In this document: positions 7,484 through 16,323 of the stretch, one piece after another | Layout: each line of letters opens with the position of its first letter | How positions within the stretch are numbered: position 1 is the first letter of the stretch | Assembly: GCF_000720475.1 (NCBI RefSeq) | Contig: NZ_JOAP01000008.1 | Location: 267,798 to 331,797 of the forward strand | Length of the DNA: 64,000 nucleotides | Source: Streptomyces aureocirculatus | Lineage (GTDB): Bacteria > Actinomycetota > Actinomycetes > Streptomycetales > Streptomycetaceae | Reading direction: 5' to 3' | Position numbers and translations under genes: made by a program | The notes under the pieces: model-generated | What the model was told of the DNA's origin: nothing | What the model saw: only the letters and a program-made list of their open reading frames with translations | Database searches by the model: none

Positions 7484-9118
7484 ATGAGGGAAATCGTGAA
7501 GTGGCTGACGACCACGGACCACAAGAGGATCGGCACGCTGTATCTGGTCACGTCGTTCGCGTTCTTCTGCATCGGCGGGGTGATGGCGCTCTTCATGCGC
7601 GCCGAGCTGGCCCGTCCGGGCACGCAGATCATGTCGAACGAGCAGTTCAACCAGGCGTTCACGATGCATGGCACGATCATGCTGCTGATGTTCGCGACGC
7701 CGCTGTTCGCGGGCTTCGCGAACTGGATCATGCCGCTCCAGATCGGCGCCCCCGACGTGGCCTTCCCGCGCCTGAACATGTTCGCCTACTGGCTGTACCT
7801 GTTCGGCTCGCTGATCGCGGTGGGCGGCTTCCTGACCCCGCAGGGGGCGGCCGACTTCGGCTGGACCGCGTACGTACCGCTGTCCGGGGCGGTGCACTCA
7901 CCGGGCATCGGCAGCGACATGTGGATCATGGGGCTCGCGTTCTCCGGCTTCGGCACGATCCTCGGCTCGGTCAACTTCATCACCACCATCATCTGCATGC
8001 GCGCCCCCGGCATGACGATGTTCCGCATGCCGATCTTCACCTGGAACGTGCTGCTCACGGCCGTGCTCGCGCTGCTCGCCTTCCCGGTCCTTGCCGCCGC
8101 GCTGTTCGCCCTGGAGATGGACCGCAAGTTCGGTTCCCACATCTTCGACGCGGCGAACGGCGGGGGACTGCTGTGGCAGCACCTCTTCTGGTTCTTCGGC
8201 CACCCCGAGGTGTACATCATCGCGCTGCCGTTCTTCGGCATCATCTCCGAGGTCATCCCGGTCTTCTCGCGCAAGCCGATGTTCGGCTACATGGGTCTGA
8301 TCGGCGCGACCATCGCGATCGCCGGTCTCTCGGTGACGGTGTGGGCGCACCACATGTATGTGACGGGCGGGGTGCTGCTGCCCTTCTTCTCCTTCATGAC
8401 GTTCCTCATCGCCGTGCCGACGGGCGTGAAGTTCTTCAACTGGATCGGCACCATGTGGAAGGGCTCGTTGTCCTTCGAGACACCGATGCTGTGGGCGGTC
8501 GGTTTCCTCATCACGTTCGTCTTCGGCGGTCTGACCGGCGTCATCCTGGCCTCACCGGCGATGGACTTCCACTCGTCCGACACGTACTTCGTGGTCGCGC
8601 ACTTCCACTACGTCATCTTCGGCACCGTCGTGTTCGCGATGTTCGCGGGATTCCACTTCTGGTGGCCCAAGTTCACCGGCAAGATGCTCGACGAACGCCT
8701 CGGCAAGATCACCTTCTGGACGTTGTTCGTGGGCTTCCACGGCACCTTCCTCGTCCAGCACTGGCTCGGTACGGCGGGCATGCAGCGCCGCATCCCGGAC
8801 TATCTGGCGGTGGAGGGCTTCACCGCCCTGAACACGGTCTCGACGATCTTCTCCTTCCTGCTCGGCATGTCGCTGCTGCCGTTCTTCTACAACATCTGGA
8901 AGACCGCCAAGTACGGCAAGAAGATCGAGGTCGACGATCCATGGGGCTACGGCCGCTCCCTGGAGTGGGCCACGTCCTGTCCGCCGCCACGGCACAACTT
9001 CCGCACGCTGCCCCGCATCCGCAGCGAGTCGCCCGCCTTCGACCTGCACCATCCCGAGGTCGAGTCCGACAGCGCCCCCGTCGAGCCGGGGAAGCAGGCC
9101 GCGGAGGTGCCGGCGTGA
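7484..9118 (+). CDS. ctaD: Cytochrome c oxidase subunit I (aa3-type)
   Basis: 544 residues with about twelve transmembrane helices. It is the catalytic haem-copper subunit that reduces oxygen and pumps protons. Visible active-site elements are MHGTIMLL (haem a histidine), [10 protein letters not shown] (CuB histidine with cross-linked tyrosine), WAHHMYV (two CuB histidines) and [10 protein letters not shown] (haem a3 and haem a histidines). The N-terminus is shorter than in many actinobacterial homologues. ATG 7484 has no clear ribosome site, and GTG 7496 is an alternative. No subunit II, III or cytochrome bc1 gene is nearby, so this is probably a second, separately regulated copy. Confidence 0.95.
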   Translation: MREIVKWLTTTDHKRIGTLYLVTSFAFFCIGGVMALFMRAELARPGTQIMSNEQFNQAFTMHGTIMLLMFATPLFAGFANWIMPLQIGAPDVAFPRLNMFAYWLYLFGSLIAVGGFLTPQGAADFGWTAYVPLSGAVHSPGIGSDMWIMGLAFSGFGTILGSVNFITTIICMRAPGMTMFRMPIFTWNVLLTAVLALLAFPVLAAALFALEMDRKFGSHIFDAANGGGLLWQHLFWFFGHPEVYIIALPFFGIISEVIPVFSRKPMFGYMGLIGATIAIAGLSVTVWAHHMYVTGGVLLPFFSFMTFLIAVPTGVKFFNWIGTMWKGSLSFETPMLWAVGFLITFVFGGLTGVILASPAMDFHSSDTYFVVAHFHYVIFGTVVFAMFAGFHFWWPKFTGKMLDERLGKITFWTLFVGFHGTFLVQHWLGTAGMQRRIPDYLAVEGFTALNTVSTIFSFLLGMSLLPFFYNIWKTAKYGKKIEVDDPWGYGRSLEWATSCPPPRHNFRTLPRIRSESPAFDLHHPEVESDSAPVEPGKQAAEVPA

Positions 9119-9459
9119 CCGCCATGGACGAACGCGGGGCCGACGCGCAGGCCCTGGTACGTGACCTGGAGGGGCTGCTGCTCGTCGAGGCCGCGCGGTC
9201 CGAGTCCCGCGCGGCTGCCGAGCGTTTCACCCACCGCCTGCCCTGGCTCACCGAGAGCCAGCGCGAGGAGGTGGAGCGCCAGTACACCGAGGAGCACATG
9301 GTGCTCGTCCGCCGGGCCTGGGACCGCACCGCGTCCCGGGCGATCGAGCTGCGCACCGAGTACGAGGAGGCCTACCGGGTGCTCCAGCGGCGGACGTTCG
9401 CTTGGTGCCTGGTGGGGGCGGCGGTGTTCGTCGGGGCGGTGCTCGCCCTCCGGCCCTAG
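9115..9459 (+). CDS. Small C-terminally anchored membrane protein linked to ctaD
   Basis: 114 residues. The body is a charged helical segment ([20 protein letters not shown]) and the C-terminus is one transmembrane helix ([19 protein letters not shown]). GTG 9115 overlaps the ctaD stop (GTGA) and has GGAGG at 9103-9107, so it is translationally coupled to ctaD. Function is unknown. Position suggests an accessory or assembly role for the oxidase, which is inference. Its stop codon overlaps the convergent lipase stop in CTAG. Confidence 0.7.
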   Translation: MTAMDERGADAQALVRDLEGLLLVEAARSESRAAAERFTHRLPWLTESQREEVERQYTEEHMVLVRRAWDRTASRAIELRTEYEEAYRVLQRRTFAWCLVGAAVFVGAVLALRP

Positions 9460-10442
9460 AAGGGCGGCCCGTACCCCTTGCACACAGGCTTGAAGTCGGG
9501 CTTGTCGGGGCCCAGGGCGTTGACGACGTTCTGGGTCGTGGGGCCGTCGGTGAACAGGCCCACATGGCCGACCGGGTTCTTCGGACACTGGTCCTGCACC
9601 GCGATGTTGCGGACGTTGTCGCCCTTCAGGAAGTTGTTGGTGTACGGGCTCGCCACGACGTCGTACTTGCTCGCGATGACCGTGTAGCGCACGCCGGGCA
9701 CGGTGTCGCCGTCCGCCCACAGGGCCCGCTGGAAGTCGGAGCCCTCCTCCTGGTCCTTGAGCCCCTGAAGGTTCAGGTGGTCGAAGGCGTCGTTGACGAC
9801 GCCGAGCAGGCCGAGCGCCCTGCCGAGGTTGACCAGACCGCTGAGGGTGGTGCCGTGGTTGGTGGGCGCGAGCGCGACGAGCCGGTCGACCTTCTGCGCG
9901 CCGCCGAGCCGCTTGATGTAGTGGTTCGGCAGCATGCCGCCCTGTGAGTGCCCGAGGACGTTCACCTTCTTCGCGCCGGTGGCCGCGAGCACCTTGTCCA
10001 CGAACGCGCTCATCGTCTCGGACGACTTGGCGACGCCGGTCATGCCGCCGACCCGCCCGCCGAGGTTGAGCGGGCTTCCCATGCCGTAGTTGAAGGCGTA
10101 GACGCAGTGCCCCTCGTTGGCGAGGGTCGGGCCCATCGTGACCCAGTTCGCCCCGAGGTTCACCCCGGTGCCGTGGACGAGGACGACCGGGTTCGGGTGC
10201 TCGGCGGTCGGCTTGCAACTCCAGTCGTTCACACCGGCCACGGCGTTCGGGCTGAACAGGAAGTTGCTCACGCCCTCGGCGACACCGCCGACGGGGTAGC
10301 GCGCACGCGGCTGCTCGGTGGCCTGCGCCGGGGCCGCCGTGGCGGTGAGCGCCGTGGCCGCGAGGGCGGCGGGGGTGACGACGGCGGCGATCCGGCGGCG
10401 TGTGGTGCCTGGCCGACGGGCGGGTGCGGACGGTCTGTTCAC
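9456..10442 (-). CDS. Secreted lipase/esterase, alpha/beta hydrolase (class 2 lipase type)
   Basis: 328 residues. A cleavable signal peptide with an Arg-rich n-region (RRPGTTRRR) ends near APAQA. The mature part has the oxyanion segment PVVLVHGTG and the nucleophile elbow LGHSQGG. A catalytic aspartate probably lies in IASKYDVVASP and the histidine in NPVGHVGLFTD. Three or more cysteines imply disulfides. It matches secreted triacylglycerol lipases of Streptomyces. The GTG at 10442 has GAGAGGA upstream. It is divergent from a TetR gene, with inverted repeats between. Confidence 0.87.
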   Translation of the reverse strand: MNRPSAPARRPGTTRRRIAAVVTPAALAATALTATAAPAQATEQPRARYPVGGVAEGVSNFLFSPNAVAGVNDWSCKPTAEHPNPVVLVHGTGVNLGANWVTMGPTLANEGHCVYAFNYGMGSPLNLGGRVGGMTGVAKSSETMSAFVDKVLAATGAKKVNVLGHSQGGMLPNHYIKRLGGAQKVDRLVALAPTNHGTTLSGLVNLGRALGLLGVVNDAFDHLNLQGLKDQEEGSDFQRALWADGDTVPGVRYTVIASKYDVVASPYTNNFLKGDNVRNIAVQDQCPKNPVGHVGLFTDGPTTQNVVNALGPDKPDFKPVCKGYGPPF

Positions 10443-10480
10443 GGTTCCGGTCCTCTCGGTCGGCCAGCCTCGCCTGTCTT

Positions 10481-10535
10481 GTCATAGGCATGACATAGCA
10501 AGTCCCAGGAATCTGAAACGGCAGCGCTTCAGATT
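10481..10535. promoter_or_regulatory. Putative TetR operators between lipase and regulator genes
   Basis: Two inverted repeats lie in the divergent gap: GTCAT-N4-ATGAC (10481-10494) and AATCTGAA-N10-TTCAGATT (10510-10535). The second overlaps an AT-richer stretch where promoters would lie. Binding by the adjacent TetR protein is inference. Confidence 0.5.
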
Positions 10536-10645
10536 GGTTACCTGAAAGTAGGGCGAGGTCGGGACCGGCGCAAGAGTCGTGCGCGGGACAATTCCCGTGC
10601 AGGATGCGGGAGTTGGCGTACGTCCAGGTGGGAGGGGTGGGGGCG

Positions 10646-11308
10646 GTGAGGTCCGAGGAGGCGCGGGGCACGCGCGGGCCGGCGAGGGCGTACGGGGGCA
10701 AGTCCGCCGAGCAGCGCAGGTCCGAGCGGCGACGGCGGCTCCTTCAGGCGGGCATCGAGTTGTTCGGCGCCGGGCCCGGCGCCTACCGGGCCGCGTCGGT
10801 GGCGTCACTGTGTGCCCGCGCCGATCTCTCGACGCGCCAGTTCTACGAGGAGTTCCGCAATCTGGAGGAGGTCCTGGCCGCCCTGCACGGGCAGGTGCAG
10901 CACTTCGCGCAGGCGGCGATCACCAAGGCTCTCGCCGAGGCCGCGGAGGGTGGTGTCCGCGAGCGCGCCGACGCCGCGTTCCGCGCGTACGCACGCGTGC
11001 TCACGGCCAATCCGCATCTGGTGCGGATCGCCTTCGTGGAGGTCACGGGCGTCAGCCCCGAGCTGGAGCAGCAGCGCCTGGAGGCCCGCAAGGGCTGGGT
11101 GGACCTCGTGGTCGCCGCCCTCGACGAAGCCGTGGCACGCGGCGAGATCGGTGCGCGGGACTATCGCATCGCCGCGCTCGGCTTCGTCGCCGCGGTCAAC
11201 GGGCTGCTGTACGACTGGACGGCCGGGTACGTCGACGCGAGCCTCGACACGATCGTGGACGAGCTGATGCTGATGTTCATGGGGCTGCTGCGACCGCCGC
11301 CCGTGTGA
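10646..11308 (+). CDS. TetR/AcrR-family regulator
   Basis: About 220 residues. The N-terminal helix-turn-helix is visible as RRRRLLQAGIELFG then AASVASLCARADLSTRQFYE, followed by a helical ligand-binding domain ending FMGLLRPPP. GTG 10646 has GGAGGG about ten bases upstream. An ATG at 10604 in frame would add 14 residues but has a poor ribosome site. It probably represses the divergent secreted lipase gene or itself. Confidence 0.85.
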   Translation: MRSEEARGTRGPARAYGGKSAEQRRSERRRRLLQAGIELFGAGPGAYRAASVASLCARADLSTRQFYEEFRNLEEVLAALHGQVQHFAQAAITKALAEAAEGGVRERADAAFRAYARVLTANPHLVRIAFVEVTGVSPELEQQRLEARKGWVDLVVAALDEAVARGEIGARDYRIAALGFVAAVNGLLYDWTAGYVDASLDTIVDELMLMFMGLLRPPPV

Positions 11309-11309
11309 C

Positions 11310-11442
11310 CAGTGCTGACGCCGGGTGGCGTCTGCGCGGGCGCCGGGTGGCGGCAGAGGTGAGGGCCGGGCGCTGTCTGTCAGAGCTGGCGCCGGGTGAC
11401 GTCAGTGCTGACGCCGGGTGCTGTCAGTGCTGACGCCCGGGT
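11310..11442. repeat. Short direct repeats CAGTGCTGACGCC(C)GGGTG
   Basis: Three near-identical copies start at 11310, 11403 and 11424, with degenerate versions (GAGCTGGCGCCGGGTGACG near 11393) between them. They fill the gap between the convergent TetR and F420-type oxidoreductase genes. No clear terminator hairpin is seen. Confidence 0.65.
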
Positions 11443-11446
11443 GGCG

Positions 11447-12319
11447 TCAGAGCTGTGGCGGGCCCTGCTCGATGCGGCGCAGGACCGGGTCGAGTCGGTC
11501 CAGGGACGTCGACGTCTGGAGCTGTCGTTCGTCCCACCAGGTGGCGCCCGCGTCGCGCAGGGGGCCGAGCAGGTCCCTGGCCTTGGCGGGGTCGGCGGCG
11601 CTCGCGCCGCCGACGACGAAGTCGAAGGGGGCACCCGCTTCGCCGTCCTCGCGGTGCGCGCGCACGTACGCGACGAGTTCGCGGAACTCCTCCAGGGGCG
11701 GGATCTCGCCGTGCGCGGCCGACTTGAACAGCGGTACGGCGCCGTCCCAGCGGGCCGCGCGGCGCATCGGCGGGCGGTTGGGCCAGAAGCCCGCGACCCA
11801 CACCGGCGGCCGGGGCCGCTGCGCGGTGGCGGGAAGGAGCTGCACGTCGTCGACGTGGAAGTGCTTGCCGCGGTGTGTCACGGGATCGCCGGACCAGTAG
11901 CGGTCGAGGAGGTCGAGGCCCTCGTCGAGGCGTTCGGCGAGGACCCGCGGCTCGGTGGGTTCGCCGAAGCTCGCGTACTCGTCGTCGATCGGCCCGCCGA
12001 GCCCGGTGCCGAAAACCACCCGGCCCGCGCTCACGTCGTCGAGGGTGGCCACCTGCCGCGCCAACTGGTGCGGGCGTCGCCTGGCCACCGGCGTGACCAG
12101 GGTGCCGAGCTTGATCCTCTCGGTCGCGAGCGCCGCCGCCGTGAGGAGCATCCACGGGTCCCCGAACGGCTTGCCGCGCTGGGCCCGTTTGTCGTGCACC
12201 ACGTGGTCCCATACGAACAGGCCGTCCCAGCCCGCGAGTTCGGCCGCGGCCGCGACCCGGGCGATGGTCCTGGCGTCCGCGAAGTCCCCGAAGTTCGGAA
12301 TGTTGATCGAGAAGCGCAT
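11447..12319 (-). CDS. LLM-class (luciferase-like, F420-type) oxidoreductase
   Basis: 290 residues of TIM-barrel luciferase-like monooxygenase family. Characteristic segments are MRFSINIPNFGDF, ELAGWDGLFVWDHV, TERIKLGTLVTPV, QVATLDDVSAGRVVFGTGLG and VWVAGFWPNRPP. In actinobacteria such proteins mostly use F420H2 or FMNH2. Substrate is unknown. I placed the start at the ATG at 12319 because the protein then begins with the conserved first strand; the ribosome site is weak. Confidence 0.88.
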   Translation of the reverse strand: MRFSINIPNFGDFADARTIARVAAAAELAGWDGLFVWDHVVHDKRAQRGKPFGDPWMLLTAAALATERIKLGTLVTPVARRRPHQLARQVATLDDVSAGRVVFGTGLGGPIDDEYASFGEPTEPRVLAERLDEGLDLLDRYWSGDPVTHRGKHFHVDDVQLLPATAQRPRPPVWVAGFWPNRPPMRRAARWDGAVPLFKSAAHGEIPPLEEFRELVAYVRAHREDGEAGAPFDFVVGGASAADPAKARDLLGPLRDAGATWWDERQLQTSTSLDRLDPVLRRIEQGPPQL

Positions 12320-12425
12320 GACGGCATCGTGACGCCGGGGCCCACCACCGGGCAATGCACTTGGCACGGTTCGTCAATCGCCGTCCACCGTACGGCCGGA
12401 TCGGGCGCCCGCCGTCGGGCCCCGG

Positions 12426-12845
12426 TCAGGCCGTGGCGCCCGCGGCGGTGAGGAGCGCGGCCGTTTCGGGGTGCGGGCCCTGGTTGGCCCAGTGCAACGG
12501 GGTCCAGCCGGTGCCGTCGTCCTCGCGGAGGCCCGGTGCCGCGCCGTGGTCGAGGAGGGCGCGCACCGTCTCGGTGTGGCCCCAGCAGGCGGCCGCGCAC
12601 AGCGGGGTGCCGTCCGCGCCGAGTCCCCTGCTCTCGGTGTCGGGGGCGGCCCCGGCGGCAAGGAGCAGGCGGGCCACCTCCGCCCTGCCGTTCACGGACG
12701 CCTCGTACAGCGGCGTGACGCCCTCCCGATCCGGTTGGGACGGGTCGGCGCCCGCGCGCAGGAGTGCCCGCACCCGGGTGGAGTCACCCGACCAGATCAC
12801 CTCGAAAAGACGCCCGTTGAGTTTCTTCTGCTTCCGCCGGTTCAT
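12426..12845 (-). CDS. Ankyrin-repeat protein
   Basis: 139 residues with about four ankyrin repeats. Examples are STRVRALLRAGADPSQPD, GVTPLYEASVNGRAEVARLL, GTPLCAAACWGHTETVRALL and GWTPLHWANQGPHPETAALL. The N-terminus is basic (MNRRKQKKLNG). Ankyrin repeats bind protein partners; none can be named. No ribosome site is obvious before the ATG at 12845, so the message may be leaderless. Confidence 0.85.
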   Translation of the reverse strand: MNRRKQKKLNGRLFEVIWSGDSTRVRALLRAGADPSQPDREGVTPLYEASVNGRAEVARLLLAAGAAPDTESRGLGADGTPLCAAACWGHTETVRALLDHGAAPGLREDDGTGWTPLHWANQGPHPETAALLTAAGATA

Positions 12846-12965
12846 GATCGTTGAGACTAGGCACCGGGTGGGTGGCCGGGCCAGCGATATTCCTCGCCGC
12901 GGCGCCGGGGGTTACCGTGCTGCCGGAACGCGGGCACCGCCACCGGTTCGACCGCTGACGCGCCC

Positions 12966-13033
12966 GCTGGTTCGGCTGCTGGTTCGACTGCTGGTTCGGC
13001 TGCTGGTTCGACTGCTGGTTCGACTGCTGGTCG
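12966..13033. repeat. 12-bp tandem repeat, about six copies
   Basis: Units of GCTGGTTCG(A/G)CT in tandem, immediately upstream of the cupin gene's ribosome site. All frames stay open through it, but I see no coding signal. Confidence 0.8.
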
Positions 13034-13065
13034 GGCTGCGACGACGGAGAGGATGTGGGCAGCGC

Positions 13066-13554
13066 ATGGCGAAGCGCCCTGTCACCGCCGAGGAACTGAT
13101 CGCCCGGCACGGCCTGGAGCCCCTGCCCTTCGAGGGGGGCCGTTTCCGCCAGACCTGGGCGGGGCCGCCGGACGCCACGGGGCACCCCGCGGGGACGGCG
13201 ATCGTCATGCTGCTGACCTCCGCGGCGGACGACTTCTCGGCGCTGCACCGACTGCCCACGGACGAGGTGTGGCACTTCTACCAGGGTGATCCGCTCGACC
13301 TGCTGCTCCTGGCCCCGGACGGCACGGACGAGCTGCGCATACTCGGCGACGGGGACGGTGAGGAGTTCCAGTTGGTCGTGCGCGCGGGTACGTGGATGGG
13401 CGCACGGGTGCGGGACGGCGGCGAGTGGTCGCTGTTCGGTACGACGATGGCTCCGGGGTTCCTGGAGTCCGACTACGAGGGCGGCGACCCGGACGTACTG
13501 GCCGCCCGCTATCCGCAGCAGGCCGAACTGATCCGGAGGCTGTGCCGTGACTGA
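13066..13554 (+). CDS. Cupin-fold protein (DUF985/cupin_5 type)
   Basis: 162 residues. The N-terminus TAEELIARHGLEPLPFEGG and the core LHRLPTDEVWHFYQGDPL, VRAGTWMGARV, and APGFLESDYEGGD are typical of the cupin_5 family, small single-domain cupins of unknown enzyme activity. GGAGAGGA lies at 13047-13054. The downstream SDR gene starts within its last eight bases, so the two are a coupled operon. Confidence 0.88.
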   Translation: MAKRPVTAEELIARHGLEPLPFEGGRFRQTWAGPPDATGHPAGTAIVMLLTSAADDFSALHRLPTDEVWHFYQGDPLDLLLLAPDGTDELRILGDGDGEEFQLVVRAGTWMGARVRDGGEWSLFGTTMAPGFLESDYEGGDPDVLAARYPQQAELIRRLCRD

Positions 13555-14323
13555 CCCCCGCCTTCCCACCCTGGAGGGGCGCGTGGCGCTCGTGACCGGC
13601 GCCAGCGGGATCGTCGGCGGTGGCATCGCCCGGCGGTTCGCGCAGGCGGGCGCCGCCGTGGTGGTGCACTGCCACCGGAACACGGAGCGGGCGCGTGAGG
13701 TCGCTGCCGGGATCGGGGCGGACGGCGGTGCCGCCCTCGTCGTCGCCGCGGACCTGGGGCGGGAGAGCGAGTGCGGGCGGCTCGTCGAGGAGGCGTACGC
13801 CTGGCGCGGGCGCCTCGACGCCCTCGTCAACAACGCGGGGATCCAGCCCGTGCAGGAGCTGTCCGCGATGGGGGCAGAGGACTGGCGGCGGCTCCAGGAC
13901 GCCAATGTGACCAGCGCGTTCTGCTGCACACAGGCCGCCGCCGAGGTGATGTCCGGCCAGGAGCACGGCGGCAGCGTCACCCATATCGCGTCCATCGAGG
14001 GGCATCAGCCCGCGGTGGGGCACGCGCACTACAGCGCGTCCAAGGCCGCCCTGATCATGCACGCGCGTGCCGCGGCCGTGGAGTACGGGCCGCGCGGGGT
14101 CCGGGTCAACAGCGTGTCCCCGGGCCTCATCGAGCACCCCGGCCTCGCCGAGGCGTGGCCCGAGGGCGTGCGGCGGTGGACGCGGGCCGCGCCGCTCACC
14201 CGCCTGGGGCGGCCCGAGGACATCGGTTCCGCCTGTGTGTTCCTCGCGTCCGACGCGGCGGAGTGGATCACGGGGACGGACCTCCTCGTGGACGGCGGGG
14301 TCAGCGCACGCTCCACCTGGTGA
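13547..14323 (+). CDS. Short-chain dehydrogenase/reductase
   Basis: 258 residues of classical SDR. The NAD(P)-binding motif reads TGASGIVGGGIA and the structural motif is NNAGIQ. The active site has a serine in THIASIEGHQ and the YSASK catalytic Tyr-Lys pair. The C-terminus (DLLVDGGVSA) is typical. It reduces or oxidises an unknown alcohol/ketone. GTG 13547 overlaps the cupin stop by eight bases and has GGAGG upstream. Confidence 0.92.
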   Translation: MTDPRLPTLEGRVALVTGASGIVGGGIARRFAQAGAAVVVHCHRNTERAREVAAGIGADGGAALVVAADLGRESECGRLVEEAYAWRGRLDALVNNAGIQPVQELSAMGAEDWRRLQDANVTSAFCCTQAAAEVMSGQEHGGSVTHIASIEGHQPAVGHAHYSASKAALIMHARAAAVEYGPRGVRVNSVSPGLIEHPGLAEAWPEGVRRWTRAAPLTRLGRPEDIGSACVFLASDAAEWITGTDLLVDGGVSARSTW

Positions 14324-14354
14324 CCAGGGCCCCGCAAGGGCCGCGGGGGGGGGC

Positions 14355-14487
14355 GCCCCGCCAGGGGCGCGGGGAACTGCGCGAGCAACCCACGAAAAGC
14401 CGCGGACGCGTCTGCCGGGCGACCACGCAGACGCGTCTGCGGCTTGTCGCGCGCTGGGCGCGCAGTTCCCCGCGCCCCTGGCGGGGC
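14355..14487. terminator. Large nested inverted repeat (cruciform-type terminator)
   Basis: Outer arms 14355-14383 and 14459-14487 are perfect 29-bp inverted repeats (GCCCCGCCAGGGGCGCGGGG at the left start). Inner arms 14397-14415 and 14427-14445 pair over 19 bp with one mismatch around an 11-base loop. It lies between convergent SDR and MFS genes. Palindromes of this kind recur in Streptomyces intergenic DNA. Confidence 0.88.
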
Positions 14488-14577
14488 ACGGCAACGGCCG
14501 CCCGGCCCCCCGTAAGGGGGAACCGAGCGGCCGTCGGTGCCGCGTACCGCCGTACCCGCGGGTCGTACCGCTGTACT

Positions 14578-16167
14578 TCAGTGACCGGTCTTGACGTCCG
14601 CCGAAGTCTCGGCGGACTCGCTGCCGTCCGGCTGCGCCGCGCCCGGCACCGCGGCCGCTGGCGGCGCGTCGTCGCCGCGGGTCCGCATCAGCAGCAGGGA
14701 CAGGGCGGCCGCGACCAGGACACCGATCGCACCGACCACGAAGGCCGAGGACATCGCTTCGGTGAAGGCGTCGCGGGCCGTGTGGACCAGGCCCTCGTCG
14801 CCGATGCGTGCGGCCTCCGAGAAGGCCTCGACGATGGACTCGTCGGACTTGCCGGGGGCGTCGTCGGGCATCTTGTTGCCGTAGGTGCTCGACAGGATGG
14901 AGCCGAGTACGGCGACACCGAGGGCGGCGCCCGCCTGCTGCACCGTGTCGTTCATGGCGGAGCCGACACCGGCGTGCTCGTGCGGTACGGCGCCCATCAT
15001 GGCGGCCTGCGCGGCCGGCATGGCCAGACCGCCACCGGCACCCATGAGGACCATGGCCGTGGTCACGATGCCGAAGCCGTCACCGGGCTCCAGCGTGGCG
15101 AGGGTGAAGAAGCCGGACGCGATGACCGCGAGACCGAGCGCCGCCATGAAGCGGTTGCCGATCTTCGGGCCGAGCACGGCGCTGAGTGCGTTGAAGACGA
15201 GCGAGGCGAGGGCGAGGGGCGCGAAGGCCCAGCCCGTTTTCGTCGGCGTGTACTCCAGGACGAACTGGAGGTACTGGCTCAGGACCAGCATCAGACCGCC
15301 GTTGGCGAACGTCAGGAGGACGATGGAGAAGCTCGCGCCGGTGAAGACGCGGTTGCGGAACAGGGCGAGCGGCACCATCGGCTCGCCGACCCGGGTCTCC
15401 CAGACGCCGAAGCCCACGAGGCAGAACACCGACACGATCGCGGCCACATAGACCTTCGGGTCCCCGAAGCCCTCCTTGGGCCACTCGGTGATCGTCCAGA
15501 CCAGCGAGACCATGCCGACCATCGACAGGACCATGCCGACCGGGTCGGCCTTGCGCCAGGGGCCCTTCGACTCCTTCATCAGGACGATCGCGGCGAGGAA
15601 GGCGACCGCGGCGATCGGCACGTTGATCAGGAAGATCGAGCCCCACCAGAAGTGGTCGAGCAGCACGCCGCCGAAGAGGGGGCCGCCGACGAGACCGACC
15701 ATGGTCACGCCGGACCAGGCGGCGATCGCCTTGGGGCGCTCCTCGTCGTCGAAGACGGTGATCACGATGGACAGGGTGCTCGGCATGATCAGCGCGCCGC
15801 CGACACCCATCAGGATGCGGGCGCCGATGAGCTGCTCGGGGCTTTCCGCGATGGTCCCGATGAGGGAGGCCGCGCCGAAGAGCAGCAACCCGATGAGCAT
15901 CACCTTGCGGCGGCCGAACCGGTCGGAGAGCGATCCGGTGGTGAGCAGCAGACCGGCGAACACCAGCATGTACGAGTCGAGGATCCACTGGAGATCCGAC
16001 GCGCTCGCGTTCAGGTCCTCGGCGATCGGGGGGACCGCGACGGTGAGGACCATGTTGTCGATCACCAGGACGAGCGTGCTGAGACAGAGCACGATCAGAA
16101 TCAGCCAGCGCTTCGGATCGCGCTCCGTCGGCTCCCCGGCCGCTGTCTTCGTTCCCACATCGTCCAT
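14578..16167 (-). CDS. MFS drug exporter, DHA2 family (14 TM)
   Basis: 529 residues with about fourteen transmembrane helices. The DHA2 family exports drugs or dyes using the proton gradient. Motif A is GSLSDRFGRRKVMLIG, motif C-like sequence is WSGVTMVGLVGGPLFGGVLL, and helix 1 has LVLVIDNMVLTVAVPPI. ATG 16167 follows GGAGG by six bases. It is divergent from a TetR gene with an operator-like palindrome between, the standard arrangement for a TetR-controlled pump. Confidence 0.92.
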   Translation of the reverse strand: MDDVGTKTAAGEPTERDPKRWLILIVLCLSTLVLVIDNMVLTVAVPPIAEDLNASASDLQWILDSYMLVFAGLLLTTGSLSDRFGRRKVMLIGLLLFGAASLIGTIAESPEQLIGARILMGVGGALIMPSTLSIVITVFDDEERPKAIAAWSGVTMVGLVGGPLFGGVLLDHFWWGSIFLINVPIAAVAFLAAIVLMKESKGPWRKADPVGMVLSMVGMVSLVWTITEWPKEGFGDPKVYVAAIVSVFCLVGFGVWETRVGEPMVPLALFRNRVFTGASFSIVLLTFANGGLMLVLSQYLQFVLEYTPTKTGWAFAPLALASLVFNALSAVLGPKIGNRFMAALGLAVIASGFFTLATLEPGDGFGIVTTAMVLMGAGGGLAMPAAQAAMMGAVPHEHAGVGSAMNDTVQQAGAALGVAVLGSILSSTYGNKMPDDAPGKSDESIVEAFSEAARIGDEGLVHTARDAFTEAMSSAFVVGAIGVLVAAALSLLLMRTRGDDAPPAAAVPGAAQPDGSESAETSADVKTGH

Positions 16168-16219
16168 GACGGACCTCCAGAGCAAGTGCAACGGTACGGC
16201 GTTCGCTTCCACCGAACAC

Positions 16220-16236
16220 TGTACGCCCGCCGTACA
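16220..16236. promoter_or_regulatory. Putative TetR operator
   Basis: Perfect inverted repeat TGTACG-N5-CGTACA in the gap between the MFS exporter and the TetR gene. Position and symmetry suit repression of both promoters. Confidence 0.6.
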
Positions 16237-16323
16237 CTGATCGCAAACCCCGAACGGCGTGCGCCCCTGCGGTAGGCTGGAAACGACCACAACGCGAACG
16301 GCGAGCAGAAAAGGGGTGGCCGC

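Noticed and set aside
10604..10645. Start of the TetR gene at ATG 10604
   Set aside because: The upstream sequence gives a poor ribosome site, whereas GTG 10646 has GGAGGG at good distance and starts nearer the usual N-terminus.
13771..16275. Long plus-strand open frame (834 codons)
   Set aside because: It overlaps the SDR gene and is antisense to the MFS exporter; charged low-complexity composition, no domain.
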